A stretch of 64,000 nt of DNA from Petunia secreta (GCA_029990175.1 JARKIP010000194.1:372001-436000); one strand, 5' to 3'; positions 1-12,488 are shown, numbered from the stretch's first letter. Notes: generated by a model not told the origin, from the letters alone. Numbers and translations: made by a program.

Positions 1-603
1 GTGATCAGTGTCTCAGTTTCTGTCATTTCCGCACATGGATCAGTCTTGAGCATCATTGAAACTGCCTCCAATCATTTCCTATCTCCCTCGACATCGTATC
101 GTCTCACCTAATCAAAGACAAACTGCCTACCAGAAAGCTAAATCAGTGCTTCGACATCATCACTGGTACGATCTCTACAACAAACCCTGTCGTCAACTAC
201 TCACAGCGTCAAATTCTAGCCACCACTGCCATCATTGCTACATTTCTGCCTCTTCGCGAAGAGCTTAAACATTATCTGGACTGGAACATTAAGCGAACGC
301 CACCCTTATTTGAGTTGCAATTGAAACAAACATCATCAACTACTTAAAATTACCATCACCACAATCACTAAAACAAATAAACAGCCTCCACCTTTTTCGT
401 CAGCAGCATCGCAGCCTCAATTTCACCGCTGCCCGGTGTGTTGCCAAGCCAATACACCAAACTACAGTGCCATTGCTATCACTGTCTCCCTGGTGCAGCT
501 ACGCCCTTATACCACCACAAAACATCACTCCCAGCCTCGCCATTGAAACAAACATGATTTAAGCTACATCTGTTTATTGAAATAGAAGAAGAAACTCTCT
601 CCA
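1..603. other. Left-edge stretch with no recognised gene
   Basis: No recognisable protein, RNA or repeat was found here. A 70-codon open frame at 56-268 has no domain, is rich in His and Ser, and is probably chance. The stretch probably still lies inside the Helitron, because no Helitron 3-prime end was found to its right. It could hold another captured fragment that I do not recognise. Confidence 0.5.
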
Positions 604-842
604 TTAAAACAGCTGTATCATACCTTGTTCTACATCTATTACGAACAACAGTATAGATGGTTTCCGCATAGTTGTCCTCCTTCCTGGATTAAACTCTTTC
701 CACAACAGCTGAGCAATTGATTTAAGTAAAATCTTCTGTGGTTTATCAGTGCGAATAGCAATGTTAGCCTGGCTCATTGATTGGCCATCACTTTGAAGCG
801 CCTGCAACCTGTGGTAAAAGTACTGTAAGTCCCCTACAATAT
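604..842 (-). other. Exon-like open frame of unknown origin
   Basis: The minus-strand frame is open from a plausible splice acceptor (AG at 844-843) to a stop at 604, giving about 79 residues. It contains QSMSQANIAIRTDKPQKILL and a basic stretch around NPGRRTTMRKP. I do not recognise the family. It lies downstream of the Rep/helicase gene in the same orientation, so it could be a captured terminal exon carried by the Helitron or a chance frame. No partner exon was identified. Confidence 0.25.
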
Positions 843-1600
843 CTGTTGTTGTTAAAGGTAATAAAAGGATATCTCATTCATACCTCTGTTCAAATAGGTA
901 ATAGTTATTGCTGAATGTTCATCAACACAACATATAAGACTTGAATGAGTACCTGTCTGTGCAATTGTTTTAGTCTGAGCTAATCCGCATTAGCTATTTC
1001 ATACTCTCGATTGTTGAAGTGGCGCTGATCAGGTCTCAGTCGTGATCTCAAAGGGAACCATATGAAATTTGCACAATTTGCAGAAAAGAAGATGATAGGA
1101 AAGTGAGATATATATGTTTAAAATTTAAAATGACACACTTGTTTGTACATCCTAATTTCTTTCAAAAAGATTCTATACTATAAAAGATTCCAATCCGCAA
1201 TTCGACTTTTAAGACTCCAAATTTGTTAAGTTTAATCCTAATTAGGCTAAATGATTCACAGTTTACAGTTCACTAACCTTTGGTTCAGCGCAAAATGAAT
1301 AAATCTATCCGCTTTGACTGTGAGGCTGATTTGATAGAGATTACTTCGTCTGCACTCGTTTGTAAAAATTCAAAACAGGCTAATGTTCTGGGAGTTACTA
1401 TGCATCAAAGAACTGACACTATGCCATCCCTGTAAAAGCAACTCATGAACTGCATACAACAACTACTATTTTCCAGTCTATTAGATAACAGTAATAAAGG
1501 AAAAACTTCTCGGATTAGATCTCATTATGTAACCGAAGTTGCCAATAAGCCAACTAAAACAGAAATATTTCTTAAAAACAGAAAACAGATACTAACAGTC
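843..1600. other. Region downstream of the Rep/helicase gene, nothing recognised
   Basis: This is the expected 3-prime side of the Helitron. I looked for a YYAG end preceded by A with a nearby hairpin, which is how a CTRR-T terminus reads on this strand, and found no convincing one. The only strong short inverted repeat (agctaat / attagct, about 980-997) lacks the required flanking bases. Confidence 0.5.
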
Positions 1601-4600
1601 TTAAACTAAATTACGAAACACTTCTTTATAGACTACATTCTTTGCTTCATTTGTTATTTTCCCATTGTCGTCATAGACTAAAATTTTTAACCCCTTTCTG
1701 CTTGTCACTCGTGATAGCGCCACGTACAGCTGACCATGTGTAAATACCGGTTTCTTCAAAAAGATTCCCACATTAGCTAATGATTGACCTTGACTTTTGT
1801 TAATAGTCATTGCAAAAGATACCACAATTGGAAATTGTCTTCGCTGGAACTTAAAAGGTATTCTTGTATCTGAAGGAGTCAGTGTCATTCTTGGAATAAA
1901 CACTCTTTGTCCAGCCATTTTACCAGATAAAACCTTTGATTCAATAACCCTATTTCCAAGTCTTGTAATGATTAACCTGGTACCATTACACAATCCAGAT
2001 GACTGGTCAATATTTCTCAACAACATCACCGGAACACCTACTTTTAAAGTAATAGAGTGGTTTGGAATTCCTGAACATTTTATACTATTCAAGAATTCTG
2101 GTGTGTATATGTGTTCTGAACCTGTAAAAGATTGATCAGACATACATATTGTGTCAGAACTGAGATATATCTTTTCTGGATTATGATTTAGTGATACCAT
2201 ATACTCATTAACTGATTCTACCATGTCAAGCGTTGGAGCAAGGATAGCTCTGTGTTGTAGGTAATCTATGTCAGTTGAGTGTGTTAAATAATCAGGATAT
2301 GTACTTTGTACAATGGCAGCTATTGGATCATCAGAGTCATTAATGAGAAGATCATTTGGGATTTCAACTTTTTCAATGCCATCAATGGAGTTTTCAATCC
2401 TTCCATCACCTATTGCCAAAATCCAGTTAGAAAAATCTCTTACCTCATTTGATTGTTCGCCCAATTGATTTCCTTGCAACCTCATGTTTCTTGTAAGCTG
2501 TAGAATTTGGCAATTCCTCCATAAATATGAAGAATTTATGGTAGCATTTACAATATCTTGCCTGCTACCTTTTGGAATAACAGGCAAAATTTGTCTGAAG
2601 TCACCCCCAAGAACAACTGTTTTACCCCCAAATGGTTGGTCTAAACTGGATGGAACATCAAATCTAAGAATATCTCTTAGAGTTTTGTCAAGAGCTTCAA
2701 AACAGTATCTATGCATCATTGGTGCCTCATCCCAAATAATTAACTTTGTCTTGATAATTAAATTTGCAAGAGGACTACCTTGTTTGATGTTGCATGTTGA
2801 ATCTTCATTAGGAGTCAAAGGAATTGCAAATCTAGAATGAGCTGTTCGTCCACCTGGTAACAAAAGTGAAGCGATACCACTTGATGCAACAGTTAAGACA
2901 ATATCTCCTCTTGATCGAAGCATCGATGACAAAGTCCTCCAAATATATGTTTTTCCTGTTCCTCCATAACCATATAAAAAGAACAGCCCACCTTTGTTTT
3001 TATCCACAGCCGAGATGATTGTATTATAAACTGACCTTTGTTCAGTCGTCAAGTTGCTCAACAACAGGTGATGTTCCTCTTTTAAAGATCTCTTATTATA
3101 TCGCAACTCGTCGTGGATTAACTGATTGCTATTGTCAACTTCATCCTCATGGTATACAGCTGTTGGCATTGTTGGAAAATCAAGTAAAGATTTTCCGCAT
3201 CCTTTTAAAATCCTCTCCACCTTTTGCAAGCAACGATTTTTTACTTCATCATCTGTTAGCTCTGCCTCTAAAAATAAGATAAGAAGTTATAAATTTAGTA
3301 CGAATAAAACTGTAATTGGTACTTAACTGAAAATCTTCTTTTATGAGTGTAATTTTATATTTTTAGGAATATACAAAGTAAATAAATAACAGAAAAAAAA
3401 TATGTTACCATACTAAGAAAAGTAGATGAAAAGAGACCACTAAATTAAATTTGAGTTAAACTTCTATGCATGTATCATTTTATATCATCAAATTAAATTG
3501 ACATAAGTTCCTAATTTGTCACAATAAAAAAATAAAATTATAATATAATATAACCAATTAAAGTACCTCTAATGTAATAAATATTTGATAGTATCATTGT
3601 ATTTAAATTAATTATATGAGATTCACTTTGGTATTCAACTTTGTAAACCAAACTTTCCCTCAAGTTTGTTTCATTATGCGAAATAGATTTATCTTGTTTA
3701 ATATGAAACGATAATAGTTAGTAAGTTAATTAATTTAGATGCAAAGTAATTGTTAGAGAGCTTAGATTGATTGACTGTTTTACAGCAAGTACACATTATG
3801 CATTGAGGACGCTTCATTTTGTATTTTGGGCTACCAGTCCTTGCAACAGTGAATATCATATGATTTAAACTACTATGGTGACTATCTTTTAAGTATGACA
3901 ATGAAGGACAATTATATTTATATTTTGTTAAACTCAGAATACTAATTGTATCATTAAAGGCATCTAATTTTTTAACACACAATACCATAAATAGAAAGTA
4001 AATATTTATTGCAGTACCTGGATTAGAAAATAGCACTCTTACTTCATGGAGGATATCTTCCGATAACAATACCCATGTTTCTTGCCATACTTTTTCTGGA
4101 CGTGACATTGAGTTGGATAACAGCAACATAGCAAATAATTGCCTAAGATAAGATGGCATTCCCCAATTACTCGCCTCCTTTATTGCGTCAATATACTCCT
4201 TATCATCATCTAGCAATCCAAGGGCATAACATGCATCTCTAAAAGTTGGATAGACAATGTTGTTGATTGTTCTTAGGTCTTCATATTGTGTTGGACCTTT
4301 AACAACATTTAATAGCAATCTGAGATAATAAAGCTCACCACTCCCAGGTGGGACAAAGAATATCCTTCCAATAGAAAATTGAGATGTTTTTCTCCGCTCC
4401 CAAATTTTTTTTTTGGCTTTCCAAACAAACTTAAGAGGAAATTCCGCATAAGTTAGTTCTCTGGCTTCAGGAGACATTCTGTTTGCGACAAACCATTTCT
4501 GAAACATCGAATCTCTTACTGTTGGTCTGTTGGCAACTTCATCTATAGGATCATTATCAGCAAAAATGACTGTTTGTTCATCTTTTAGATGAAATGCTAG

Positions 4601-7600
4601 TCTTTCCACAGGAGGTTCTCTATGGTGGATTGGAAATTTGAATATTCTCCAAGCAGCTTCACAGGATGAAATATATCGGCAATCATAATACATATTGATC
4701 TCATCTACTCTTGACGAATCTTCATCCTGCAAGCTTTGTGTAAATGCAGCTGTGACACGATCATGTCCTTTATTGACATATTTAAATAAGTACTTAATGG
4801 ATCTTGATTGATTGCACCATTCAACATTAATATGGGCACCATACTTTAACAATAAGAATCGATTGTGTGGCACCACAAACCTGTTATCCAAGTCAATACC
4901 ATTCTTCTTTATAGTTCTGCCATCATCCCTTCTTCTATAAACAGGATATCCGTCGTCATCTATTGTTGTTGAATCAACAAATTTTTTTGGGAAGTGCTTT
5001 GAACATTTCCCGTTTTGCATGCACGGAGAAGATTTTCTAGCAGAACCGCATGGACCATGTACCATAAAATTTTGAACAGCATTGTAATAATGTTTATCCT
5101 CAATCTCATCTGGTATTTCAGCAGATATTATTTGATCAATATCTGAAGCTGTTGGATATTTGTTATGTTCATGCAGGAAAAGCAAGATATGAGCATGAGG
5201 CAATCCTCTTTTTTGAAATTCGATCGTATAAATCACTGCATTTAAAATTAAATAAAGAATTAGATAACTAATTATTTAGTGCATGTATAGCAAGACTTTT
5301 TTACTTTATATGTACTTCAGAAGAGGATTCACATACCTGCTTTTACAGCTCCAAAAACTTTATTTTCTCGCAAGTCCTTTATCAAGTGATCCAATTTTAT
5401 TTTGAAAACCCTTGCTAGAATGTCAGGTCGATCCTCAGGCTTTAATCCCCTATGCTTTACAAATCTCTGTATCTCAGGCCACTTTGGGTTACAGGTAAAA
5501 GTGATAAAAAGATCGGGGTATCCAGCCCATTTGCATATTGCCATAGCATCCTGGTAATTTTGGATCATGTACCGTGCACCCCCAACAAAGCTAGAACCAA
5601 TAATTACCCTTTGCCCTATAGAAGAAGAATCTGTCTCTCCACGCAAAACAGCATCTGCTAGTCCTTTATACATAGCAACTCTTAATTGTGTTTGATGTGT
5701 TCTAATATATTTCAATCGAGAAGATTCGATCATTGTATATCCATCAACTAAGAATTGTTGAAATAATCTACCAGCAGACACAATAGTTGGAAATTCACCA
5801 TTCCTTTCTTGAACTTTGTAAGCAAAATATTCTCGCATGCTCACAGCCTGCCTTCCTCCATTCTTATCCCCATTCAAAGCTATGTCTTCTCTGTATCCAT
5901 CTTCACCATATGGAAATAATAAAGGATACTGTAAACCTAAATATGCAGCATTCAATTCATTTATCCTTTGTAACTTTCCATTTTTTTTTTCAATAATGAT
6001 ATCTCTATCTTCCCTAGATGGTTCAAAATCTCCAACTACCAAAGCAGCTACCTCAGAAGTCGTAGGTAAGTTGTATCTTCTTCCATCGGTGCTTCTTTTG
6101 CCTATCAACCTGAGTCTAACATTGGATCCATTATCTTCTTCAAATCTATCTCTGACCATTCTGAATGTTTTTGCAAAAACATTGTAGCCATCAAGCATTT
6201 GTTTCAGATCGAAAACAATTTCTGCATGAAGTTTGTTTGCATTTTGACCACCACTGTGAAAAGAAGAGTACAGTTGTTAATATTTAATTGTATTGTTATC
6301 TTGTAATGAATAAAACAGTACAAACAGGTTGAGAAGAGTAAGATTTCACACAAAACACATATACAATCCACCAATCTAGAATATAGTATCAGACTACTTA
6401 TACATTACATTTAGCAACTTAAAAAATATCCAAGAAAGACATAGCAAGAGCAAGTTACACATATGTCATATGGAACTGTAATTAAAAGGTGTGAAGTTAG
6501 AATGTAATTATGATTGAAAAGAAGAGAACAGGAATGCAGTGCATAGAAATCTCAGCTACAGTAGATATAGTATAGAATAAATTTCTAAAGATTAATTGCT
6601 CGAAGCAAGTTCTGGCACAGTGTGAGCTATTCTAATCGAAAAGTAGATTAAAATGCTGTGACAGTTCATCACAATGGCAGGAAAATAGAATATGTGTAAA
6701 GGGCTAAAAGTATGCGTGCAAATGGCTAAAGTTGATGTGTCAAAAGTAATGTCGCGCACAACTTATTTGTAAATCTGTGTTGATGTGCCAGGATAAGTAC
6801 GCGTTATGCTGGAGTGTTAGGGAGATTGAAATCTATACAGTGAAGTCTAAGTACAGGGCAGTCATTAGTTAAACTCAAGGCCTTGGAAGGAGATTTGAAG
6901 TATTTTACTCCAACTAAATTGGCATGCTTCGGCTAGTTGGTAGCTCACCAAGCGTGGTAGTCAAAGGAAAATTTGAGAATAAGAGGTTTAACTATTTGTT
7001 GTAGGTGTTATCTTTGTGGAAACTCCTGTCCATCATAATACTATTAGAAATAGTTAAACTGGTAGTTTTAGTTAACAATATTTATATCTAGTATTAACCT
7101 TTTAGAATGTGGCGTACAACTGAAAGAATTGTCAGATGAAGCTTCCTATTACATTCATTTTCAAATTAAAATTTTGTGCAGTAAGCTCATTACCTTAATC
7201 TACCCTAATATATGTTATTTTACAATCTAGGATAAGTTATCTTTTAAGCCTATGACCAATATGTGTTATGGAACTGTAGGTAATGTTAGCTAAGCAAGCT
7301 CTGGCATAGTGGACTTCTGAGCTCTGGTAATTGAAAACCAGATCATAAAATGCTGTGACAGTCCATGTCAATGGCAGGAGTCATAAGGCTAGTTGTAAAT
7401 GGCTGTAAGTATGCGCGCAAATGGTTAAAGTTGAAGTGGGAAAAGTGATGTCCCGCACATTTTATTTCCAGCATAATTAGATATTATTAGAAATGGTTTA
7501 ACTGGTAGGATTAATTAACAGTATGTATATCTATTGTTAAAATTTGTAGAATGCGTCGTACAACTGAAAGAAATGTTAGATGAAGGTTCCTACTACATTC

Positions 7601-9800
7601 AAGGTTCTAATTAAAAAGTGAAAAAACATAGTGATGTTTATATTTTTTAAAAAGTAAGTGCAATAGACTGGACGTGCGAATTACTAACCTTACAGCATTA
7701 ATTCTGTTTTCCACTTCATTTTCTGTATCGTAAATATATAACTGTGAGAACTTTGGATCGGATCCTTCTGGAGGCAATAGACTTCCAATTTGATGGTAAT
7801 TTTGTCCGCGCAATCTGAAAGTTCTAGGACCTTTTGTGTTGTTGATAGAGACATCAATCTTTCCGCCCATAGATGTAAATGAAAACATCGAATTGTAACT
7901 CCGAATATTTTCTCTAAAATGGTCGCTCTTAGCTCCTGCATATGATAAAAGTATGGCATTGATAATATAGATACTGACATATATAAGTAGTTTAATGGAA
8001 TGTTGAACGTAATATATATAGTAAATATTCTAAAATAAATGTTTTCTCAAACCTGAACCAAACAGCAATTGTCTTAAAATATCTGGAGGTTCTTTCACAG
8101 TGGGTAGCCTGATCTTTCCACCTTGGCAACATAAAGAGAACTTTGGCTGCTTAGACTTTTTACGCTTTTCAGTTCTTTCTTCGTACCAAAAATATGCTCC
8201 ACAATGTTCACACACATAAGTAGCATCTCCAATATCCCAATATCCTAAAATTATAAATAAATTTTAGTATATATACAATAATATATATACCTATATATCT
8301 ATATATAATAGAAAGGCATATCAAACATACCTTCACTACAAATGTCTCTACATTCTACGTCATCCTCTAAAGGAAAAATAAAGATAAACTGTTAGAGGTA
8401 TGTTTATTATTGCTATCAGTGTTATTTAATTTTGATTTAATAATAGTTTCTGTAATCTTTAATTGATATACCTTCACAATCATTCTGATATTCATATACA
8501 TCTTCACTTTGATCACCTACATTTGGTTGCTTTCCATGATCTGCTAGTCAAATTTTTAAAAATAACTTTTATTCTGTTGTGTCTATATGGCAATTCATAA
8601 CATTTAAAATAATTATAAGGTACCAGTGAGTTAAGATACTAACCCGGAACAGAATAAGGATAGTTTAGATCAGGCAAATTATGATGTATCTGCATGTCTG
8701 TGTCGACACTTTGAATACCTACAATAAGTTGAGGCAACACATGAAAATAAGAATTAATATCTAGTGTTTGGATAACAAAGTAACAGGTCGAATAAGACAT
8801 TGTAATAGGAGTCTAATTATTTCGCAGACTATTTCATTACCTCGATCGTCCGAATTAGCATTTAAATCTGTGAAGTTCTCTTCAACCCATGTAGATGACT
8901 CTTCATTTAAGTCAGGAATTGTATTTCCATTACCCCTTTTTTGGTGGGTATTTTCAAATTCTGTAGTTAACATTAGTGGTAGATTATCAGATTGAGTAAA
9001 CCATATGATTTATATAAATATATAATACACAGATTGAATACCTACAATAAGTTGAGGGTAAACACTTTGAATATCTGGGTAAACACTTTGAATATGTACA
9101 GTAAGTTGGTACAATACATGGAAAAAAATAACAATGACATTCAGGATTAACAATGACATTTCAACAAAGTTTATAGAAATTCAATTGCTTATTATTCAAT
9201 AAGATAAATATAAAGATTTACACCTCAACTTTAAACAGGTTCAAGCAAACCATATAATAGAATCAGTAAAATGTATCATTACCTTGATTGTCCGGATCTT
9301 CATTTAAATCAGGAAGTGTAATTTCCTTCCTCTTTTGCTGATATGTATTTGCAAGGTTTGGTACTAAGAAAATGAAATTGGTTAAACCTTTATAACTTCC
9401 ATAAGTAAAGATACAAAAATAGTATGATCAACACGAAAACTAACCGTTTGTTATATCACGCAAAGGATTAATTGTTTGTTTTGTGTAGATCTTAATCCCT
9501 TTTGCATTTACGTGATCAATACTGTCTGTAGAATCAATATTGAAAGAAACAATTATAAAAATCATACAGCAGACATCACAACCTAGAAATTCAAGTGTTT
9601 ATTTATGCAGTAAAATACATGTAACCCGTTTAGAAATTAAGTGTATTTTAGATAATCTATAACTGGATATGGTTGCATATATTATTCTTGAAGCTAGTGA
9701 TGAAGTTCTTACCGTTGCTATCCACGGAGTATCTTGGTTTTTTCTTATTTCCAATGTCTAAATGGTCATTTGTTGCTAGTTTTTTCCTTTGATTTTCCAT
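1601..9800 (-). CDS. Helitron Rep/helicase transposase (12 exons, about 1597 aa)
   Basis: Rolling-circle replication initiator and helicase of the Helitron. Inferred exons in reading order: 9713-9800, 9445-9525, 9283-9363, 8841-8960, 8644-8718, 8472-8543, 8331-8366, 8053-8244, 7689-7935, 5337-6253, 4018-5235, 1601-3267. All have GT-AG borders and the lengths sum to 4794 nt with no internal stop. The N-terminus has repeated PDLN motifs, then a zinc-binding segment (CEHCGAYFWYEE ... CCQGGKI). The Helitron-like domain begins with FTSMGGKID. The nuclease has the HUH motif GLPHAHIL near residue 650 and two tyrosines in YLFKYVNKG. The PIF1 helicase shows Walker A GYGGTGKT, Walker B IIWDEAPM, GGDFRQILPV, TINKSQGQSL and YVALSRVTSRKG. 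The protein should nick and unwind donor DNA in the nucleus. The small N-terminal exons, especially the 36-nt one, are the least certain. All catalytic motifs are intact. Confidence 0.88.
6465..7170. repeat. Helitron internal dispersed repeat, copy 1
   Basis: Diverged copy of a repeat of roughly 0.5 kb that recurs across this Helitron. It lies in the 1.4-kb ninth intron of the Rep/helicase gene. Shared landmarks are gctcgaagcaagttct (about 6599), a caatggcagg segment, a gtatgcgtgcaaatgg segment, and a later gttaacaata segment with gtacaactgaaaga. The copy is interrupted by unrelated sequence between about 6765 and 7020. Confidence 0.6.
7180..7615. repeat. Helitron internal dispersed repeat, copy 2
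   Basis: Second copy in the same intron and orientation, immediately after copy 1. It begins with cttaatctaccctaatat and continues through tatggaactgtaggta, the gtcaatggcaggagtca segment, gtatgcgcgcaaatgg, and gtacaactgaaagaaatg to a ttctaatta end. The same order of landmarks recurs near 12975 and 13480. Confidence 0.65.
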
Positions 9801-10932
9801 TGAGCATCTGCTGAATGATTTAAGATTTAGGTTGGAAAGATTTTTGATTAAAGGAGAGGTAGAATGCTAAACATTTTGCTCCTTCTTGAGTGACGGTTGA
9901 GATGTTTGTGTTTGTGCAGTTTTTTTTTTCCTTTTTGTTAGGTGTTTTGGCTCTTTAACTTCTTAAACTAATTATTTGAATATTTTTTCGTTTTTCCTTT
10001 TTTTTATTTCCTGCATTAGTTGTTGTATTTGTACCTATTTTAATGTTTGTTGATTCAAAACTTCCTAATGATTAGTAAAATTCTTAGCCGAGCCATTTCC
10101 TGATAAGCCTATTTTGTCATCAACAACATATATTCCTTATGGTATAGGCTCTCAACTGCATTTATTGCTAGTTTCTTTCCTAATTTCATTTCAATCATTA
10201 TGAATTTTGTTTAAAATCTGAAATAATATCCTTGTCGTGGAAAGATCGAAGTCTTGGATCCGTCAACTGTACATAAATTTAGGATTAAATGAGTTGTTAC
10301 AAAGGTAAGAGAACCTATCTATTCACAGCTATTCACTCGTTGAGATGGTCGTTGAAGGAAAAAATATAGTATACGATATTCACCATAATAAGAATCAAAA
10401 TACTCCTAAGAAATAATTTAGGAAACATCTACTAAAATTGAAGTCGAAAGAAAAATCAATAGTCGAGTCAATGTCGAAAGAAATAAGAATTTTTTAGTCA
10501 ATGTGAAAAGTTTTTCTTCAATGTGTTGTTATAAATTTTTTTGGGCTATGTTGTAGTTACAAAAGTCTTATTTCCAACTGTGAAAAAAGATGATGATTCA
10601 GATATGGCACCAAGGAGATATAGCATTTTCCGTCAAGACACTCAAAGTTGTGCCAAATGTTGAGCTTGTTTTTTGAACTGATTTTTTATATTTATATGTT
10701 TTCATCAGGCGGACGATGTATCTGGTTATACTATCCATATTCAAGTTGCTTGCTCAAAATCTCAAATAATATCGTTGATTAGTAAGCAGAGAATTTGACT
10801 AAATTGGATGTTTATTGTTGACATGGAATGCCTGCAGTCTTGGATCTGTAATCTCTTCACAATTTCAGGATTAAATGACTCGATAGAAATGTAATATGAC
10901 CGATCTCATCACAAATTCACTTATTGAGATTG
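9801..10932. other. Intergenic part of the Helitron, upstream of Rep/helicase
   Basis: No gene recognised. This holds the presumed promoter of the minus-strand Rep/helicase gene (start codon at 9800). Two diverged copies of a block of about 150 bp are visible: around 10205-10350 (ctgaaataatatccttg ... ttcactcgttgagatggtcg) and around 10755-10940 (ctcaaataatatcgttg ... ttcacttattgagattgtcg), each ending just before gttga. Confidence 0.45.
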
Positions 10933-11227
10933 TCGTTGAGGCTCCTAAATTTCTGTTCGAAAATTGAAATTTTCAAGTTTGCTCGCCGAGTTGCTCGCTG
11001 AATCTGCCAATATTCTGTTCCAAAATTCATTTCTTGCAATTTCGTTCGCTGAGTTGTTCGTTGAGTCTCCAAATTTCTGGTGCAAAATTTCAAACATCAA
11101 ATTTCGCAAGCTGGGTAGGTCTTTGAGGCGCATAAATTTCTGCTAAAAAAAATCAAAACTTGAATTGTGTCTCGCTGAGATGGTGGTTGAGGCTACATTA
11201 TTTCTGCTCAAGAATTAGTCTTGACAA
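10933..11227. repeat. Degenerate minisatellite, about 63-bp unit, five copies
   Basis: Tandem units start at about 10933, 10997, 11060, 11123 and 11188. Each starts with gttgagtct- or gctgaatctg-like sequence, passes through aaatttctg followed by an A-rich segment, and ends with a gctcgctgagttg-like segment. The short open frames on both strands here (10945-11133 and 10964-11146) are by-products of the repeat. Confidence 0.6.
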
Positions 11228-11699
11228 TGCAAATATTTTTTAGACGATTTGGTTTGCATGTGCAACTCAAAGAGAAAACTGATATCCGCCTGGTAAAATG
11301 TGAATTGTGAGGATAAGAAGTCAAGAATAGTTGCTGGCTATCAATGATGGTTATTAATCATTGATTCAATTCTTTTGCGTCAACTATTATCCCTACTTTT
11401 TCCCCTAAAATTCTGGAGATACATGTTGGCTATAAATTGGCAAGCACGCACTACTCATAAACTGTGTAAGAATCTTAATAAGGATAAAGTAGGGAACTAA
11501 AACGCATAACTATTGATTCATGTTGTATTCCGGAGACAGTTTTTCCATCCTTAAGACTCAAACTTGAGAGCTGGTTATTGGTTAAGAAATCCCGTCCATT
11601 CCAGATAGTATGAGTTCCATTCCAATTGATTTTGCAAACCAGATAGTTTCCTGCTTTTATTTTAAGTTAGATATGTGGTTCTTCATGTATTGATACTCT

Positions 11700-12385
11700 T
11701 GGAAACAGCAATGATATTGTTGAAGCCAAAGAGGGAACCAACCCATCATACCTGCTGAGGTGATACCAGGGGGCCCTTTGGACCTCTTGACAGTATTGTG
11801 TAGGAACCATGTTACTCATTGGACAGTCCATTAACTCACAGGTTGATCAGAGAGTTATATAACAATTTGCGACTGTTGCAAGTATAAATGAAGGTGCAAA
11901 TAGTTTGTACTGCTTTGCTTATCTATTAACATATATTTCTGATGTTTTATCATGTCTTGTACAAAAAGAGAAAAAAAGGTGCCAGTTTACAATAATTGCC
12001 ATGTTCAGATGTATCTAATCTGCACTGGAGTGGTGGAAGTACCATGTATTGGCAATATACAACTACATGTCGTGGGTAAGCATGCCGATCTTTTGCATCT
12101 GTTGTTCATTCTGTTTAGTTTACAGTTGAACTCTTCTGTCGTTGCTACTATGATATTCTCTTAATATCTTCTGTATATGTAAAACTGGTAGGCTATATGC
12201 AACCACAATAATTACACTTTCAATCAATGACTTTCTTTCACAGATAAAGCCCAAGGTTGGTACTGTATGATTGAAGTTGCTGCAACTGAAGAGGCACTTC
12301 TTGCTGGTGGGGAAAAGGGCATGAGATATGCGTTGCCAAATACACGTATAGTGATACATCAAAGATTTGGAAACACTTTCCCATC
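11700..12385 (+). pseudogene. Captured fragment of a plastid Clp protease subunit gene (ClpP6-like)
   Basis: Broken exons of a nuclear gene for the plastid ATP-dependent Clp protease proteolytic core, lying antisense to the Helitron genes. Reading by frames, 11719 onward gives GNQPIIPAEVIPGGPLDL. After a frame change, about 11815 onward gives IGQSINSQVDQRVI, a stop, then QFATVASINEGANS. Around 12029-12075 the frame gives GGST followed after a frameshift by VLAIYNYMSW and a gtaag donor. At 12244 a splice acceptor is followed by IKPKVGTV and a stop, then in another frame ALLAGGEKGMRYALPN. Order and content match ClpP6-type subunits. Several stops and frameshifts mean it is not functional. Retained splice borders show capture at DNA level, not by reverse transcription. 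Assignment to ClpP6 rather than a sister subunit is probable. Confidence 0.78.
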
Positions 12386-12404
12386 GAAGATACTTAATTC
12401 CTTT

Positions 12405-12488
12405 TGTGCAATGCAGAATACTGAGGAAGTGCTTAATTCATGGAGAGATCCCTGAATATATTGGGGACATGAAGAAGTTGAAGACACT
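12405..12488 (+). pseudogene. Captured LRR receptor-like kinase exon fragment
   Basis: From 12418 one frame reads ILRKCLIHGEIPEYIGDM and then KKLKTL before a gtaagt donor at about 12488. This is the leucine-rich-repeat consensus typical of plant LRR receptor-like kinases (LxGxIPxxIGxMxxLxxL). A splice acceptor (gcaatgcag) precedes it. It directly follows the ClpP6-like fragment, so two unrelated host genes have been joined inside the Helitron. Only one repeat is present, so the parent gene cannot be named. Confidence 0.6.

Noticed and set aside
978..1000. Inverted repeat agctaat/attagct considered as the hairpin of the Helitron 3-prime end
   Set aside because: The candidate CTAA next to it is followed by A instead of T, the spacing to the hairpin is too short, and the stem is AT-rich.
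1797..2840. Open frames on the plus strand across the helicase exon
   Set aside because: They are opposite-strand shadows of the PIF1 helicase exon and contain no domain.
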